Shown: positions 22,581 through 31,532 of the stretch, one piece after another
Layout of the letters: each line of letters begins with the position of its first letter
How positions within the stretch are numbered: the stretch's first letter is position 1
DNA from: Sinomonas cellulolyticus
Lineage (GTDB): Bacteria; Actinomycetota; Actinomycetes; Actinomycetales; Micrococcaceae
Reading direction: 5' to 3'
Assembly (NCBI RefSeq): GCF_014656475.1
Contig: NZ_BNCM01000020.1
Coordinates: 1 to 41,974, forward strand
Length of the DNA stretch: 41,974 nucleotides
Translations under genes and position numbers: made by a program
The notes under the pieces: model-generated
The model's input: the letters and a program-made list of their open reading frames with translations, nothing else
Database searches by the model: none
What the model was told of the DNA's origin: nothing

Positions 22581-24413
22581 TCATCGCCCCACCGCGTAGC
22601 CCGCCATCCCCCGCGGGTTGGCGCCGGCCCGCAGCACGCCGGTGGCCGGGTCCCGCGCCACGGCGCAGAGGCGGCCGATCTGCCAGTCGCCCGTGATGCC
22701 CACGATATGCCCGCGTCGTCGCAGTGCCTCGACCGTCTCGGGGGCGAAGCGTCCCTCGAGCAGCGCAACGCCGGGCTGGTGCTCGTGCGGGTAGAAGCTC
22801 GAGGGAGTGTGGACGGAGTGGAAGCCGGGCGCATCGATGGCCGACTGGAGGCTGGCCCCGCGGAGCGCGACGTCCAGGAAGAAGTGCGGCTGCCATTGGT
22901 CCTGCTGGTCGCCGCCGGGCGAGCCGAAGGCGAGCACCGCCTCTCCGCCACGGGTCGCGAGGGACGGTGAGAGGGTGGTCCGGGGGCGCCTGCCGGGGGC
23001 GAGGGAATTGGGGAGCCCCTCCTCGAGCCACGCCATCTGGAGCCGTGTCCCGAGCGGGAAGCCGAGCTCGGGGATCACCGGCGAGCTCGAGAGCCAGCCG
23101 CCGCTGGGGGTTGCCGAGACCATGGCGCCCCACCGGTCCACGACGTCGATGTGGACGGTGTCCGTCCGGGCCCTCCCGTCCCGCTCGGGCATGGTCCCGG
23201 CCTCCACGAGGGCGCGTACGGCATTCGGCTCTCCCAGTCCGTTGACGCCCGCCGCATCGAAGCTGCCCCGGACCACCAGGTCCGGCAGGCGCGGCGCCCT
23301 GCCGCCGGGCGATCCGGGACGCAGCTCGTGGGAGGCGGCGCCGCCGATGAGCGGGGCCCGCTGGGCGGCGTACTCGCGCGAGAGGAGCTCCTCTGCGGGC
23401 ACATCAAGGCCGTCTCCGTACCATGCGTCCCGGTCCGCGAGCGCGAGCTTGGCCGCCTCGAGCACGGTGTGGAGGTAGCCCTCCGTGCCCGGCGCGAGCG
23501 CGCCCTCCCCGAACCCTGGCACGGCGTCCAGCAGTGCCAGCTGCTGCAGGAATACCGGGCCCTGGGACCAGAAGCCGCACTTGTGGACCGTCCAGCCGCG
23601 GAAGTCGAGGGAGACGGTCGGCTCGTAGTGCGGTCGCCACGACGCGAGGTCCCGGACTGTGAGGAGTCCCGCGTGGGCCGCACCGCTCGAGTCCCGGTGG
23701 GGACGGCGGCAGAAGGCCGCGATCGCCTCGGCCACAAAGCCCTCGGTCCACTCGCGCACGACGGCGGAGATCGCCTCCGCGCGTGCCGCACCTTCCTCCG
23801 CTGCCCGGCTCTCGGCGGCGAGCAGTCTGCGCCAGGTGCGCGCGAGCGCGGGGTTGCGCAGGAGCGCGCCTTCCCGAAGGGGCTCCCCATCCGGCGCGTA
23901 CACAGCCGCTGAGGTGGGCCAGTGCTCGCGGAAGTGCCGTGCCATGCGGGCCAGTACCGCCGCCAATCCCGCCGTCACGGGAAGGCCGTCCTCGACGACC
24001 CGGAGCGCCGGGCCCATGACCTCGGCGAGGGGCAGGGTTCCGTGATCGGCAAGGAGGGTCAGCCAGCCCAGCGTCGAGCCGGGGATGGCGGCGGGAAGGA
24101 GGCCGGTGCCCGGCACATGGTCCAGGCCCAGAGCCCGGAAGGCCCCGATGGTCGCCCCGGCCGGAGCCGGCCCCTGGGCGCAGAGCACGCGCGGCTCGGA
24201 TCCCGGGACCGCGAAGAGGAGGGTCATGTCGCCGCCCGGGCCGTTCTGCTGCGGCTCCGCAGCCTGGAGCGCGAAGCCGGCGGCAGCAGCGGCGTCGAAC
24301 GCGTTGCCTCCCCGCTCGAGCATCGCCATGCCGGCCTGTGCACCGATCCAGTGGGTCGCCGAGACCATGCCGAAGGTGCCGGCGAGCTCGGGCCGCGTCG
24401 TGAACTCCATCAC
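22581..24413 (-). CDS. Gamma-glutamyltranspeptidase-like amidohydrolase
   Basis: A 610-residue N-terminal-nucleophile hydrolase of the GGT family, which self-cleaves and hydrolyses or transfers gamma-glutamyl groups. The large-subunit part includes GMVSATHWIGAQAGMAMLER and NGPGGDMTLLF. The expected cleavage site/nucleophile is Thr419 in TDTVHIDVVD. The small-subunit part has the typical PELGFPLGTRLQM, PGRRPRTTLSPS and FGSPGGDQQDQWQ motifs. There is no signal peptide, so it should be cytosolic, unlike secreted GGTs. It may therefore act on a gamma-glutamyl metabolite or on an unrelated amide (GGT-like or oxamate-amidohydrolase type). Two adjacent ATGs open it. It is monocistronic; 24414-24522 holds nothing recognisable. 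Confidence 0.88.
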   Translation of the reverse strand: MMEFTTRPELAGTFGMVSATHWIGAQAGMAMLERGGNAFDAAAAAGFALQAAEPQQNGPGGDMTLLFAVPGSEPRVLCAQGPAPAGATIGAFRALGLDHVPGTGLLPAAIPGSTLGWLTLLADHGTLPLAEVMGPALRVVEDGLPVTAGLAAVLARMARHFREHWPTSAAVYAPDGEPLREGALLRNPALARTWRRLLAAESRAAEEGAARAEAISAVVREWTEGFVAEAIAAFCRRPHRDSSGAAHAGLLTVRDLASWRPHYEPTVSLDFRGWTVHKCGFWSQGPVFLQQLALLDAVPGFGEGALAPGTEGYLHTVLEAAKLALADRDAWYGDGLDVPAEELLSREYAAQRAPLIGGAASHELRPGSPGGRAPRLPDLVVRGSFDAAGVNGLGEPNAVRALVEAGTMPERDGRARTDTVHIDVVDRWGAMVSATPSGGWLSSSPVIPELGFPLGTRLQMAWLEEGLPNSLAPGRRPRTTLSPSLATRGGEAVLAFGSPGGDQQDQWQPHFFLDVALRGASLQSAIDAPGFHSVHTPSSFYPHEHQPGVALLEGRFAPETVEALRRRGHIVGITGDWQIGRLCAVARDPATGVLRAGANPRGMAGYAVGR

Positions 24414-24522
24414 CCCACGCTAGTCCCCCCTCAGGCGCGGTGCGCCTGACCAGAGTCCAGTGTCCGAGGTGAGCGCTGAACGCCGCCAGAGGCGGGGGTG
24501 CCCAGTAATGAGCGGTGCATGC

Positions 24523-25065
24523 CTACCAGAGGTGGGGAGCCGGGCGGCGGGTGCTCGGAAGGGCGTTCTCCTCGCGCCAGGCGTGGAGGAACTCGGGCAG
24601 GACGAGATCAGCAGGCGGCTGGCCGATCTCTTCGAAGATCTCCGCGTTGGCCACGGGACCGCGCTTCGACACCAGGCGCGTGGCAATATACGCGCGGGCG
24701 TAGACCTCGCCGCCGGCCACCATGCGCTGCTCGAAGAAGATGGCCTTCTCGTCGACGCCGATGATCTTGGACTCGATCGTGTAGGCCTGCCACAGCTGCA
24801 GCGACTTGCGGAACGTGATCGTCTCGAGGTTCACCACGGGGCTCCACCCCCTTGCCCGCATCCGGTCCCACACGCCGGCCCGCGCCATGAGGTCGAACCG
24901 TCCGAGGTCCATGAGCGAGAAGTACATGCCGTTGTTGACGTGCATCGCGACGTCGATGTCCGTCGGCAGGACTCTCAGCTTCAGGGACGAGGCCTCCCAG
25001 ATGCTCAGGGAGGGCCGCCGCCGCGACGTGATCAGGAGCAGGAGGGTGCGCAGGAGCAGGTGCAT
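24523..25065 (-). CDS. Acyl-CoA thioesterase-like hotdog protein
   Basis: A 180-residue hotdog-fold protein of the 4HBT/THEM6-like group. The family pattern is visible as LPTDIDVAMHVNNGMYFSLMDLGRFDLM (about 33-60), with the Asp-x-x-x-His-x-Asn-Asn active-site motif, then ITFRKSLQLWQAYTIES and KAIFFEQRMV. It should hydrolyse acyl-CoA esters; chain length unknown. It has a hydrophobic N-terminal stretch (LLLRTLLLLI) that could be a membrane anchor. It lies 56 bp downstream of prpE on the same strand, so it may share that transcript and act on propionyl- or methylcitrate-pathway CoA esters. A TTAC...GTAA inverted repeat lies just before its start. Confidence 0.85.
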   Translation of the reverse strand: MHLLLRTLLLLITSRRRPSLSIWEASSLKLRVLPTDIDVAMHVNNGMYFSLMDLGRFDLMARAGVWDRMRARGWSPVVNLETITFRKSLQLWQAYTIESKIIGVDEKAIFFEQRMVAGGEVYARAYIATRLVSKRGPVANAEIFEEIGQPPADLVLPEFLHAWREENALPSTRRPAPHLW

Positions 25066-25074
25066 GGGCCTATG

Positions 25075-25088
25075 TTACCCATCAGTAA
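25075..25088. promoter_or_regulatory. TTAC-N6-GTAA inverted repeat before the thioesterase
   Basis: TTACCCATCAGTAA, AT-rich against its surroundings, lies 10-23 bp upstream of the thioesterase start in the 56-bp gap after prpE. The outer TTAC/GTAA arms resemble operators of TetR-type fatty-acid regulators in actinobacteria. The inner six bases are not symmetric. No regulator is encoded next to it. Confidence 0.3.
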
Positions 25089-25121
25089 CCGGTCGCGGAT
25101 CCCGCCACTCGAGCACGGCCG

Positions 25122-27035
25122 TCACTCCCCCGTCAGCGTCGGGATCAGCCGCTCGATGACCCCCGGGTCCTCGATGGTCGAGGGCACGGTGTACTCGTCA
25201 CCGTCGGCGATCTGGCGCATGGTTTTGCGCAGGATCTTGCCGGAGCGCGTCTTGGGAAGCGCATCCACGACGAGGGCCTGCTTGAAGTCCGCCACGGGCC
25301 CGATCTGCTGCCTCACGAGTGCAACCAGCTCGGGCACGAGCTGCTCCTCGGACACCGAGCTGCCCGCCTTGAGCACCACGTACCCGACCGCGCGCTGGCC
25401 CTTGAGGGAGTCCTTCAGGCCGATCACCGCGCACTCCGCCACCGCCGGGTGCCCGGCCAGGACGGCCTCGATCGCGCCGGTGGAGAGGCGATGGCCGGCG
25501 ACGTTGATGATGTCGTCGGTGCGGCCCATCACGAACACGTACCCATCGCCGTCCCGGTACCCGGAGTCGCCGGTCGCGTAGCAGCCGGGGAAGGCCGAGA
25601 GGTAGGAGGCGATGTAGCGCTCGTCGTTGTGCCAGAGCGTGCTCAGGGTTCCTGGCGGCAGGGGCAGCCGCAGCACGATATTGCCCTCCTCCCCCGGTCC
25701 GACGGGCTCTCCCGCCCCATCGAGGATCTCGAGGTCGTAGCCGGGCATGGGCACCGACGGCGAGCCGGGCTTGAGCGGAAGCTCCTCGAAGCCGCGGGGA
25801 TTGCCGCAGATGGCCCAGCCCGTCTCGGTCTGCCACCAGTGGTCCACCACCGGGACGCCGAGCTTCTCCCCCGCCCACCGGTAGGTCTCCGGGTCGAGCC
25901 GCTCGCCCGCGGCATACAGGCGCACGAGGCTCGACGTGTCGTAGTCCCCCAGGAGGGCGGCCTCGGGGTCGGCCCGACGGATCGCCCGCAGCGCGGTCGG
26001 CGCGGTGAAGAGCACCTTCACGTGGTGGTCAGCCACGACGCGCCAGAAGGCCCCGGCGTCTGGAGTGCCCACGGGCTTGCCCTCGTAGAGCACGGTCGTG
26101 GCACCGGCCAGCAGCGGCCCGTAGACGATGTAGGAGTGGCCCACCACCCAGCCCACATCCGAGGCGGTCCACATGACCTCACCCGGCCCCACGCCATAGA
26201 GGTTCTCCAGGGTCCACGCGAGCGCCACGGCGTGTCCGCCGTTGTCGCGCTGAACGCCCTTGGGCGTCCCGGTCGTGCCGGAGGTGTAGAGGATGTACAG
26301 CGGGTCGGACGCCGCGACGGGCACGGGAACCACCGGGTCGGCCGCCGCGAGGGCAGCGTCGAAGTCGTCCCAGCCGGGGTAGTCGGCGAGCCCGTGGGCA
26401 AATCCGTCGCGGACCTTGACCACGACCCCCAGCTCAGGCAACTCCGCGATCCCGAGGGCCTCCTCGACCGCCGGGAGATATTCGACGCGGCGGTTCGGCT
26501 CGATGCCGCCGCTCGCCGTCACGATGAGCTTGGGCCCGGCGTCCCGGATCCTCGCCGCGAGCTCGCGCGGGGCGAACCCGCCGAACACCACAGAGTGGAC
26601 CGCTCCCAGCCGCGCGCAGGCGAGCATGGCAATGACCGCCTCCGGGATCATCGGCATGTAGATGACGACGCGGTCGCCCTTGGCGACACCGCGCGCCGCC
26701 AGCGCGCCCGCAAACCGCGCCACAAGGTCAGTGAGCTCGGCATAGGTGTAGGTGCGCTGGATGCCGAGGACCGCCGAGTCGTAGACGAGTGCCGCGACCT
26801 CGCCGCGGCCGGCCTCCACATGGCGGTCGAGCGCGTTGTACGCGGTGTTGAGGGTACCCCCCGGAAACCACCGGTAGAGCGGCGGCTCGGAGGCGTCCAA
26901 AGCTGCCGAGGGAGCATCGGTCCAGTCGACGGCCTTGGCCGCATCGAGCCAGAACGCTTCCCTGTCGGCCAGGCTCGCACGATAGGCCTGGGCGTATTTT
27001 CCCGTCTCCTCGGTCACGTCGGTCCCCTGTGTCAC
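25122..27035 (-). CDS. prpE: Propionyl-CoA synthetase
   Basis: A 637-residue AMP-forming acyl-CoA synthetase activating propionate (probably also acetate) to its CoA ester. Motifs are YTSGTTGTPKG (phosphate loop), YGPLLAGATTVLYEG, HWWQTETGWAI (acyl pocket/A4), TGDSGYRDGDGYVFVMGRTD (hinge) and KTRSGKILRKTMRQ, with the lysine that is acetylated or propionylated in this family. The open frame starts at 27065; GTG 27035 after GAGGAG (7 nt) is preferred. It is divergent from gntR-prpDBC, the rest of the methylcitrate pathway, and shares the ATGTATACAT operators. The pairing with prp genes favours propionate over acetate. It could be annotated acs-like by similarity alone. Confidence 0.93.
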   Translation of the reverse strand: MTQGTDVTEETGKYAQAYRASLADREAFWLDAAKAVDWTDAPSAALDASEPPLYRWFPGGTLNTAYNALDRHVEAGRGEVAALVYDSAVLGIQRTYTYAELTDLVARFAGALAARGVAKGDRVVIYMPMIPEAVIAMLACARLGAVHSVVFGGFAPRELAARIRDAGPKLIVTASGGIEPNRRVEYLPAVEEALGIAELPELGVVVKVRDGFAHGLADYPGWDDFDAALAAADPVVPVPVAASDPLYILYTSGTTGTPKGVQRDNGGHAVALAWTLENLYGVGPGEVMWTASDVGWVVGHSYIVYGPLLAGATTVLYEGKPVGTPDAGAFWRVVADHHVKVLFTAPTALRAIRRADPEAALLGDYDTSSLVRLYAAGERLDPETYRWAGEKLGVPVVDHWWQTETGWAICGNPRGFEELPLKPGSPSVPMPGYDLEILDGAGEPVGPGEEGNIVLRLPLPPGTLSTLWHNDERYIASYLSAFPGCYATGDSGYRDGDGYVFVMGRTDDIINVAGHRLSTGAIEAVLAGHPAVAECAVIGLKDSLKGQRAVGYVVLKAGSSVSEEQLVPELVALVRQQIGPVADFKQALVVDALPKTRSGKILRKTMRQIADGDEYTVPSTIEDPGVIERLIPTLTGE

Positions 27036-27103
27036 TGTGGCGCTCCTCACTTCGTCGTGGTGCACCCAGAGTAGGTCAGCCGAAGCCGTGCAGACAAGGG
27101 GTC

Positions 27104-27177
27104 ATGTATACATTTGGTCCAAAGGATTGGCCTGAATAGTGCTTGCGCCGCGAGCTCGGCAGTGGCAATGTATACAT
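27104..27177. promoter_or_regulatory. Two ATGTATACAT operators between prpE and gntR
   Basis: The perfect 10-bp palindrome ATGTATACAT occurs at 27104-27113 and again at 27168-27177, centres 64 bp apart, in the 185-bp divergent promoter. Such AT-only palindromes are conspicuous in this GC-rich DNA. ATGTATACAT fits the TnGTATACA-like operators of VanR/FadR-type GntR proteins, and the adjacent gene encodes one. One site lies near each divergent gene. Confidence 0.8.
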
Positions 27178-27220
27178 AGCCGTGAATGCAGATGAAGAGC
27201 GGATGAGGGAAAGGAGCTCC

Positions 27221-27895
27221 ATGAAGGCCAGTGACCGCGCCTACACGGCGCTCCGCGACGACATCGTCGAATGGCGCCTCCCCCCGGGCACGCTGCTCGG
27301 CGAAGTCGAGCAGTCCGAGCGGCTCGGGGTGTCTCGGACGCCACTGCGCGAAGCGCTCGCGCGGCTCACCGCGGACGGCCTCGCCTCCGCCCAGCGGGGA
27401 CGCGGCGTCGTCGTGAGCGACATCTCCCTCGCCCACATCGACGAGCTCTTCGAACTGCGCGAGGCCCTCGAGTCCAAGGCCGCCGCGCTCGCTGCGCTGC
27501 GAGGCGACCGGGAGCGCTTCGCGGACCTCCGAGACCGCTTCGCGGCTGCGCCGGAGCTGCTGACCGACGACGACCCCCAACGGCACGAGTACTATTCGCT
27601 CGCCGCCGAACTGGACGCCGCCATCGACGAGGCCATCGGCAACTCGTACCTCACGCAGTCGCTCGAGGGCCTGCGCGTGCACCTCACCCGCGTGCGGCGC
27701 CTCGCGAAGGACGACGCCGCGCGGCTGAGGCTCGCGGCGACCGAGCACGCCGCGATCGCCGGCGCCATCGCCGACGGCAACGCGCACCTCGCTGCCGCCG
27801 CCACCGCCGTCCACCTGAACAACAGCCTGAACCACATCAAATCGGCCGGCACGCCTGCTGGCCACCCCGGCACCCGCCCCGAACGAGAGGTCTGA
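27221..27895 (+). CDS. GntR-family regulator of the prp genes
   Basis: A 224-residue FadR/VanR-subfamily regulator. The N-terminal winged helix spans about 5-70 (ALRDDIVEWRLPPGTLLGEV, then LGVSRTPLREALARLTADGL, then RGRGVVVSDI). The all-helical FCD ligand domain follows (ELFELREALESKAAALAA and a later HxxxxAIADGN segment). The ligand is likely 2-methylcitrate, methylisocitrate or propionyl-CoA. The open frame reaches 27143, but ATG 27221 after AAAGGAGC is preferred. The stop lies 2 bp before prpD, so the regulator is expressed with the genes it controls. It is not related to the PrpR types of Salmonella or mycobacteria. Confidence 0.92.
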   Translation: MKASDRAYTALRDDIVEWRLPPGTLLGEVEQSERLGVSRTPLREALARLTADGLASAQRGRGVVVSDISLAHIDELFELREALESKAAALAALRGDRERFADLRDRFAAAPELLTDDDPQRHEYYSLAAELDAAIDEAIGNSYLTQSLEGLRVHLTRVRRLAKDDAARLRLAATEHAAIAGAIADGNAHLAAAATAVHLNNSLNHIKSAGTPAGHPGTRPEREV

Positions 27896-27897
27896 CA

Positions 27898-29418
27898 ATG
27901 GTCGAGATGCACAAGGTCCGCGTCTACAAGAGCGAGGAGAACCTGCCCCGCGAGGACCAGCTCGCCTACAAGATCGCCAAGGTCGCCACCGACCCCGTCG
28001 AGGTCACCGACGAGGTGACGGAGATGATCATCAACCGCATCATCGACAACGCCTCGGTCGCGATCGCGTCGCTCAACCGCGGCCCCATCATCGCCGCGCG
28101 GGCGCAGGCCCTCTCCCACGCGCCGTCGACCGGAGGCAAGGGGGCGCTCGTCTACGGCGTCACCGAGCGTGTGTCCCCCGAGTGGGCCGCGTGGGCCAAT
28201 GGCGTGGCGGTGCGCGAGCTCGACTACCACGACACCTTCCTGGCGGCAGAGTACTCCCACCCGGGCGACAACATCCCCCCGATCCTCGCCGTGGGCCAGC
28301 ACGTCGGCTCGACCGGGCGCGACCTCATCCGCGGCATCGCCACGGGCTACGAGATCCAGGTTGACCTTGTGAAGGCCATCAGCCTCCACAAGCACAAGAT
28401 CGACCACGTCGCGCACCTCGGTCCCTCGGCCGCCGCGGGCATCGGCGCGCTGCTCGGCCTCGACGTCGAGACCGTCTTCCAGGCGGTGGGCCAGGCCCTC
28501 CACACGACGACCGCGACCCGCCAGTCCCGCAAGGGCGAGATCTCCACGTGGAAGGCACATGCCCCGGCGTTCGCGGGCAAGATGGCAGTCGAGGCCGTGG
28601 ACCGGGCCATGCGGGGCCAGACCTCGCCCGTGCCGATCTACGAGGGTGAGGACGGCGTCATCGCCTGGATGCTCGACGGCCCAGAGGCCGCGTACGAGGT
28701 CCCGCTGCCTGCGGAGGGCGAGTCGAAGCGTGCGATCCTCGACACCTACACGAAGGAGCACTCCGCCGAGTACCAGGCCCAGGCGTGGATCGACCTGGCC
28801 CGCAAGCTGCACCGCGAGCACCCCGAGGTCACGGACCCGGCCAACGTCGCGAGCATCCTCATCAAGACGAGCCACCACACCCACTACGTGATCGGCTCGG
28901 GTGCCAACGATCCCCAGAAGTACGATCCGAAGGCCTCGCGCGAGACCCTCGACCACTCGATCCCGTACATCTTCGCCGTGGCCCTCCAGGACGGTGCATG
29001 GCACCACGTCGACTCCTACTCGCCGGAGCGGGCCGGCCGACCCGACACGGTCGCGCTGTGGCACAAGGTCACCACTGAAGAGGACCCGGAGTGGACGCGG
29101 CGGTACCACTCGCTCGACATCTCCGAGAAGGCGTTCGGCGGCTCCGTGGTCATCACCCTCACGGACGGCACGGTGATCGAGGATGAGATCGCCGTCGCGG
29201 ACGCGCACCCGCTCGGCGCGCGGCCGTTCGGCCGGGAGCAGTACATCGCGAAGTTCCGGACGCTCGCGGCCGATGCCGTGGCGCCCGAGGAGATCGACCG
29301 GTTCCTCGCCGCCGTCCAGCGCCTCCCGGAGCTGGGTGCGGGCGAGCTCGACCAGCTCAACATCGTGGCCAGGGACGGCGTGATCGACCTCGCCTCGGCA
29401 CCGAAGGGACTGTTCTGA
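27898..29418 (+). CDS. prpD: 2-methylcitrate dehydratase
   Basis: A 506-residue MmgE/PrpD-family enzyme dehydrating 2-methylcitrate to 2-methylaconitate, the third step of propionate catabolism; PrpD-type enzymes often also carry aconitase-like hydration of the product. Seen motifs include REDQLAYKIAKVA at the N-terminus, VAVRELDYHDTFLA with the ligand Asp/His, ATGYEIQVDL, KAHAPAFAGKMAVEAVD and HHTHYVIGSGANDPQK. The frame extends upstream through gntR, but ATG 27898 gives the family's normal N-terminus and length. It sits 2 bp after gntR and overlaps prpB (TGATG). No acnD/prpF pair is present, so this is the PrpD-only variant. Confidence 0.95.
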   Translation: MVEMHKVRVYKSEENLPREDQLAYKIAKVATDPVEVTDEVTEMIINRIIDNASVAIASLNRGPIIAARAQALSHAPSTGGKGALVYGVTERVSPEWAAWANGVAVRELDYHDTFLAAEYSHPGDNIPPILAVGQHVGSTGRDLIRGIATGYEIQVDLVKAISLHKHKIDHVAHLGPSAAAGIGALLGLDVETVFQAVGQALHTTTATRQSRKGEISTWKAHAPAFAGKMAVEAVDRAMRGQTSPVPIYEGEDGVIAWMLDGPEAAYEVPLPAEGESKRAILDTYTKEHSAEYQAQAWIDLARKLHREHPEVTDPANVASILIKTSHHTHYVIGSGANDPQKYDPKASRETLDHSIPYIFAVALQDGAWHHVDSYSPERAGRPDTVALWHKVTTEEDPEWTRRYHSLDISEKAFGGSVVITLTDGTVIEDEIAVADAHPLGARPFGREQYIAKFRTLAADAVAPEEIDRFLAAVQRLPELGAGELDQLNIVARDGVIDLASAPKGLF

Positions 29419-30335
29419 TGCTGTATTCGAAGACCACTCCCGAGCAGAAGCGCGTCACGCTCCGCCGCATCCTCGCCTCGGGCACCGTGCAGCAGTTCCC
29501 CGGGGCGTTCAATCCCCTCTCCGCACGGCTCATCGAGGAGAAGGGCTTCCCCGGTGTCTACATCTCCGGCGCGGTCCTCGCCAACGACCTCGGCCTGCCG
29601 GACATCGGCCTCACGACCCTGACCGAGGTCGCCACGCGCGCGGGCCAGATCGCCCGCATGACGGACCTCCCTGCGATCGTCGACGCCGACACGGGCTTCG
29701 GCGAGGCGATGAACGTGGCCCGCACCATCCAGGAGCTCGAGAACGCAGGCCTGGCCGGCATGCACATCGAGGACCAGGTCAACCCCAAGCGGTGCGGGCA
29801 CCTCGACGGGAAGTCGGTGGTCGACCTCGACACGGCCCTCCAACGCGTCCGCGCCGCCGCGGACGCGCGACGCGATCCGAACTTCCTCATCATGGCCAGG
29901 ACCGACATCCGCGCCACCGGTGAAGGGGCCGCGGGACTGGACGCCTCCGTCGAGCGCGTCAAGGCACTCGTGGACGCCGGCGCCGACGCGATCTTCCCGG
30001 AGGCGATGGGCACCCTCGAGGAGTTCAAGGCCATCCGGGACGCCGTGGACGTCCCCGTCCTGGCCAACATGACCGAGTTCGGCAAGAGCCGGCTGTTCAC
30101 CGCCGACGAGCTCGCCGGCGTCGGGGTCAACCTCATCATCTATCCGGTGACCCTCCTGCGGATGGCGATGGGCGCCGCCGAGCGTACGCTCGAGACGATC
30201 AAGGCCGAGGGCACCCAGGAGGCGCGTGTTCCGGACATGCTCACTCGCGCTCGCCTCTACGAGCTGGTTGACTACGAGGCGTACAACCGTTTCGACACCG
30301 GCGTATTCAATTTTCAGGTTCCGGGCCGATACTGA
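29418..30335 (+). CDS. prpB: 2-methylisocitrate lyase
   Basis: A 305-residue isocitrate-lyase-superfamily enzyme cleaving 2-methylisocitrate to pyruvate and succinate with Mg2+. The beta/alpha barrel shows IVDADTGFGEAMNV (metal-binding Asp residues), MHIEDQVNPKRCGHLDGK with catalytic Cys126 in the family KRCGH loop, and IMARTDIRATG. The ATG overlaps the last base of the prpD stop codon (TGATG), so the two are translationally coupled. This size and the KRCGHLDGK loop separate it from the longer isocitrate lyase. Confidence 0.96.
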   Translation: MLYSKTTPEQKRVTLRRILASGTVQQFPGAFNPLSARLIEEKGFPGVYISGAVLANDLGLPDIGLTTLTEVATRAGQIARMTDLPAIVDADTGFGEAMNVARTIQELENAGLAGMHIEDQVNPKRCGHLDGKSVVDLDTALQRVRAAADARRDPNFLIMARTDIRATGEGAAGLDASVERVKALVDAGADAIFPEAMGTLEEFKAIRDAVDVPVLANMTEFGKSRLFTADELAGVGVNLIIYPVTLLRMAMGAAERTLETIKAEGTQEARVPDMLTRARLYELVDYEAYNRFDTGVFNFQVPGRY

Positions 30336-30368
30336 AGGCCAGTGGCCCACTGACTAAGGAGTCCTGCG

Positions 30369-31532
30369 ATGACCCAGGCGCCAAGCACCGCGCAGAGCGA
30401 CAGCGCAATCAAGAAGGGCCTTGCCGGCGTGGTGGTGGACTACACCGCCATCTCGAAGGTCAACCCCGAGACCAACTCGCTGCTCTACCGCGGCTACCCC
30501 GTCCAGGAGCTGGCCGCACGCTGCAGCTTCGAAGAGGTGGCCTATCTGCTCTGGTACGGCGAGCTGCCCACCCCCGACCAGCTGTCGGAGTTCGAGGCGC
30601 GCGAGCGCGCGGGCCGGACGCTCGATCCGGTCCTGAAGCAGGTGATCGACCAGCTGCCTGACACCTGCCACCCCATGGACGTCTGCCGTACCGCGGCGAG
30701 CGTCCACGGCGCGCGCAACCCGAAGGCCGCGGATTCGTCCCGTGAGGCCAACCTCGCCAAGGCGCTTGAACTGTTCGCAGCCATGCCCGCCGTGGTGGCC
30801 TACGACCAGCGCCGGCGCCGGGGCCAGGACCCCATCGAGCCGCGCGAGGACCTCGGCTATTCGGCGAACTTCCTCTGGATGACCTTCGGCGAGGAGCCCG
30901 CGCCCGAGGTGGTCCGGGCGTTCGAGGTCTCGATGATCCTGTACGCAGAGCACTCGTTCAACGCCTCCACGTTCACCGCCCGCGTCATCACCTCGACGCT
31001 GTCCGACCTGCACTCCGCCGTGACGGGCGCGATCGGCGCGCTGAAGGGACCGCTCCACGGCGGCGCGAACGAAGCCGTCATGGAGACGTTCGAGGAGATC
31101 GGGATCCGGGACGACGAGACGCACGAGCAGGCCAAGGTCCGCGCCAAGGCGTGGATGGATGAGGCGCTCGCGGCGAAGAAGAAGGTCATGGGTTTCGGTC
31201 ACCGCGTGTACAAGCACGGCGACTCCCGGGTGCCGACCATGAAGGCGGCGCTCGACGACCTCATCGCCTTCTACGGCCGCCCCGAGGTCCTCGGCCTCTA
31301 TGACGGACTCGAGCAGTCCATGGACGAGGCCAAGGGCATCAAGCCGAACCTGGACTACCCGACCGGGCCCGCCTACCACCTCATGGGCTTCGACATCCCG
31401 ACGTTCACCCCGCTGTTCGTCGCAAGCCGGATCGTGGGCTGGACCGCGCACATCATGGAGCAGCTCGAGAGCAACTCCCTCATCCGCCCGCTCTCGGCCT
31501 ACAACGGGCCGGACGAGCGGCACCTGGACTGA
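30369..31532 (+). CDS. prpC: 2-methylcitrate synthase
   Basis: A 387-residue citrate-synthase-family enzyme condensing propionyl-CoA with oxaloacetate. The catalytic triad is visible: His230 in KGPLHGGANEAV, His278 in VMGFGHRVYKHGDSR, and Asp329 in PNLDYPTGP. The small (about 380-residue) form and the prp context indicate methylcitrate synthase; citrate-synthase side activity is usual. ATG lies 5 nt after AAGGAG, 33 bp beyond prpB. It closes the gntR-prpD-prpB-prpC operon. A short tandem repeat begins at its stop codon. Confidence 0.95.
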   Translation: MTQAPSTAQSDSAIKKGLAGVVVDYTAISKVNPETNSLLYRGYPVQELAARCSFEEVAYLLWYGELPTPDQLSEFEARERAGRTLDPVLKQVIDQLPDTCHPMDVCRTAASVHGARNPKAADSSREANLAKALELFAAMPAVVAYDQRRRRGQDPIEPREDLGYSANFLWMTFGEEPAPEVVRAFEVSMILYAEHSFNASTFTARVITSTLSDLHSAVTGAIGALKGPLHGGANEAVMETFEEIGIRDDETHEQAKVRAKAWMDEALAAKKKVMGFGHRVYKHGDSRVPTMKAALDDLIAFYGRPEVLGLYDGLEQSMDEAKGIKPNLDYPTGPAYHLMGFDIPTFTPLFVASRIVGWTAHIMEQLESNSLIRPLSAYNGPDERHLD

